Assembly (NCBI GenBank): GCA_046757645.1
Contig: JBHHYS010000113.1
Coordinates: 1-6,962, forward strand
Source of the DNA: JBHHYS01 sp046757645
GTDB lineage: Bacteria > Acidobacteriota > Terriglobia > Acidiferrales > 2-02-FULL-67-57
DNA length: 6,962 bases
Direction: 5' to 3'
Below, piece after piece: positions 5,776-6,962 of this stretch. Numbering within the stretch: position 1 is the first letter of the stretch; each line of letters starts with the position of its first letter. A program made the position numbers and the translations under genes. A model generated the notes under the pieces. The model was not told where the DNA came from and searched no databases. It saw only the letters and a program-made list of their open reading frames with translations.

Positions 5776-6758
5776 GCACCCTGTCGACTCTCACTCGCTT
5801 GTCCGGTGCCGACCTGCTGTCCATCCAGGACCTCTCCCCGTCGGAGGTGGAGGCGATCTTTGAGCTGGCCGGTCAACTGAAAGCCCACCCGGCGGAGTTT
5901 TGCCAGGCGCTGGCCGCCAAGCAGCTCGTGCTTCTCTTCGAGAAACCCTCCCTGCGCACCCGGTTGACCTTCGAAGTCGGCATCCGCAGCCTCGGCGGCG
6001 GCGCACTCTTCGTTGACCAAACCCACGCCCGCATCGATGCCCGCGAATCCCTCGGCGACATTGCCCGCAACCTGGAGCGCTGGGTGGACGGCATCGTGCT
6101 CCGCACCTTCGCCCACGACACCGTGGTCGAAATGGCGGCGCACGCATCCATCCCGGTCATCAATGGGCTCAGCGACCACGAGCACCCCTGCCAGGCGCTG
6201 GCGGACTACTTCACCTTGCAGGAGAAGTTTTCCGACTTGCGCGACGTCAAGCTGGCCTATGTGGGCGACGGCAACAACGTGGCCCACTCCCTGCTGCTGA
6301 CCGCCGCGCGGCTGGGCAGTCGCATCACCGTGGCCACGCCGCCCGGCTATGAACCGGACGAGGAGATCGTGTGCGCCGCCCGGGAGACGGCCGCCCACAC
6401 CGGGGCGCGGATTGAAGTGACCTCTGAGTGCCAGGCGGCGGTTACGGGTGCGGACGCCGTCTACACCGATGTTTGGGCCAGTATGGGACAAGAAACCGAA
6501 GCCGAACGGCGGCAGCGTGTCTTCGCTCCTTACCAGGTCAACCCGGCACTGCTGGCCCGGGCGGCCCCGCAGGTTCTCTTTATGCACTGCCTGCCGGCTC
6601 ACCGCGGCGAAGAGGTCACTGACGCCGTCATCGATTCGCCGCAGTCGATCGTTTACGACCAGGCGGAAAACCGCCTCCATGTCCAGAAGGCCATTCTCTT
6701 GATGCTGCTGGGCAACGGCTGGCATCGCCCGGCACGATCGTGGATCGTCCGTGGCTGA
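5772..6758 (+). CDS. argF: Ornithine carbamoyltransferase ArgF
   Basis: This enzyme joins carbamoyl phosphate and ornithine to give citrulline. It is 328 residues from GTG 5772, which overlaps the argD stop as GTGA; the same frame is open upstream but there it is a shadow of argD. The carbamoyl-phosphate loop is SLRTR at 60-64, a Leu variant of the more usual STRTR. HPCQ is at 138-141. The ornithine loop DVWASMG is at 233-239, and HCLPAHRG, with the active-site Cys273, at 272-279. The complete D-x-W-x-SMG loop favours ornithine over acetyl- or succinyl-ornithine as substrate. The first dozen residues (to about LSG) precede the usual family start, LLSIQDLSPSEV, and may be a short unstructured extension. 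The last 8 bp of the gene overlap argG. Confidence 0.95.
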   Translation: MSTLSTLTRLSGADLLSIQDLSPSEVEAIFELAGQLKAHPAEFCQALAAKQLVLLFEKPSLRTRLTFEVGIRSLGGGALFVDQTHARIDARESLGDIARNLERWVDGIVLRTFAHDTVVEMAAHASIPVINGLSDHEHPCQALADYFTLQEKFSDLRDVKLAYVGDGNNVAHSLLLTAARLGSRITVATPPGYEPDEEIVCAARETAAHTGARIEVTSECQAAVTGADAVYTDVWASMGQETEAERRQRVFAPYQVNPALLARAAPQVLFMHCLPAHRGEEVTDAVIDSPQSIVYDQAENRLHVQKAILLMLLGNGWHRPARSWIVRG

Positions 6759-6962
6759 GAAAGTTGTCCTGGCGTATTCCGGGGGTCTCGATACGTCCAT
6801 CATCATTCCCTGGCTGAAGGAAAACTACGCCTGCGAGGTCGTCGCCATGATTGGTGATGTGGGCCAGGGCGAAGACCTGGAGGCGGTGGCGGCCAAGGCC
6901 CGTCGCACCGGCGCCACCAAAGTCCTGGTGGAAGACCTCCGCCGGGAGTTCGTCGCCGACTA
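6751..6962 (+). CDS. argG: Argininosuccinate synthase ArgG, N-terminal part (runs off right edge)
   Basis: This enzyme condenses citrulline and aspartate using ATP, giving argininosuccinate, AMP and pyrophosphate. Only 70 full codons are in the window and the frame is open to the edge. The start MAEKVVLAYSGGLDTS shows the ATP-pyrophosphatase P-loop SGGLDTS at residues 10-16, the hallmark of the family's N-terminus. IGDVGQGEDLEA (34-45) matches the next conserved segment, usually ADVGQGEE. GTG 6751 lies eight bases before the end of argF, with only a weak GGA at 6742-6744 before it, so coupling to argF is likely. The complete protein would be expected at about 400 residues, and argH would be the natural next gene; neither can be seen here. 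Confidence 0.94.
   Translation, partial: MAEKVVLAYSGGLDTSIIIPWLKENYACEVVAMIGDVGQGEDLEAVAAKARRTGATKVLVEDLRREFVAD

Noticed and set aside
5703..6806. 367-codon open frame on the - strand opposite argF
   Set aside because: It is a shadow of argF, whose catalytic motifs are all intact on the + strand. The antisense product shows no family motif.

Overview
The window is GC-rich bacterial DNA. It holds two unrelated gene blocks on the + strand, separated by a GC-rich gap. The gene content (an acidobacterial-looking C-terminal barrel, an octaheme cytochrome, and an argR-led arg cluster with many GTG starts and overlaps) would suit an Acidobacteriota-like Gram-negative organism. That assignment is an inference from style and was not tested by any search.

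Left block (1-2000). The window opens inside an outer-membrane beta-barrel gene, of which the last 183 codons are present. A bulged GC hairpin follows its stop. A leader of about 200 nt comes next, then a secreted octaheme c-type cytochrome. Eight CxxCH motifs, a CDACHTRH heme-5 signature and an Asp-His pair after heme 6 place it in the hydroxylamine oxidoreductase (HAO)-like octaheme family. A barrel beside a multiheme cytochrome suggests a respiratory or extracellular electron-transfer role, but neither the substrate nor a physical partnership is shown by the sequence.

Gap (2001-2271). This contains two strong GC hairpins without U-tracts, then a well-formed sigma70-type promoter (TTGACA, 17 nt, CATATT). 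Immediately downstream is a near-perfect arginine-repressor operator (ARG box) that overlaps the upstream candidate start codon of argR.

Right block (2272-6962). This is a tightly packed arginine biosynthesis operon: argR, argC, argB, argD, argF, and the first 70 codons of argG, which runs off the right edge. Every junction is a stop/start overlap (1, 4, 4, 4 and 8 nt), so the genes are very probably co-transcribed and translationally coupled. The products take N-acetylglutamate through phosphorylation (ArgB), reduction (ArgC), transamination (ArgD), ornithine carbamoylation (ArgF) and argininosuccinate formation (ArgG). The first step (NAGS), the deacetylation or transacetylation step (ArgE or ArgJ) and argininosuccinate lyase (ArgH) are not in the window. 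The arginine-responsive regulator is the first gene of its own operon and the operator sits at its promoter, so autoregulated feedback control is the natural reading.

No mobile element, CRISPR array, tRNA or rRNA was seen. I found no evidence of a wholly new system. The most interesting points are the HAO-like cytochrome with its barrel neighbour and the ARG box that decides the argR start.
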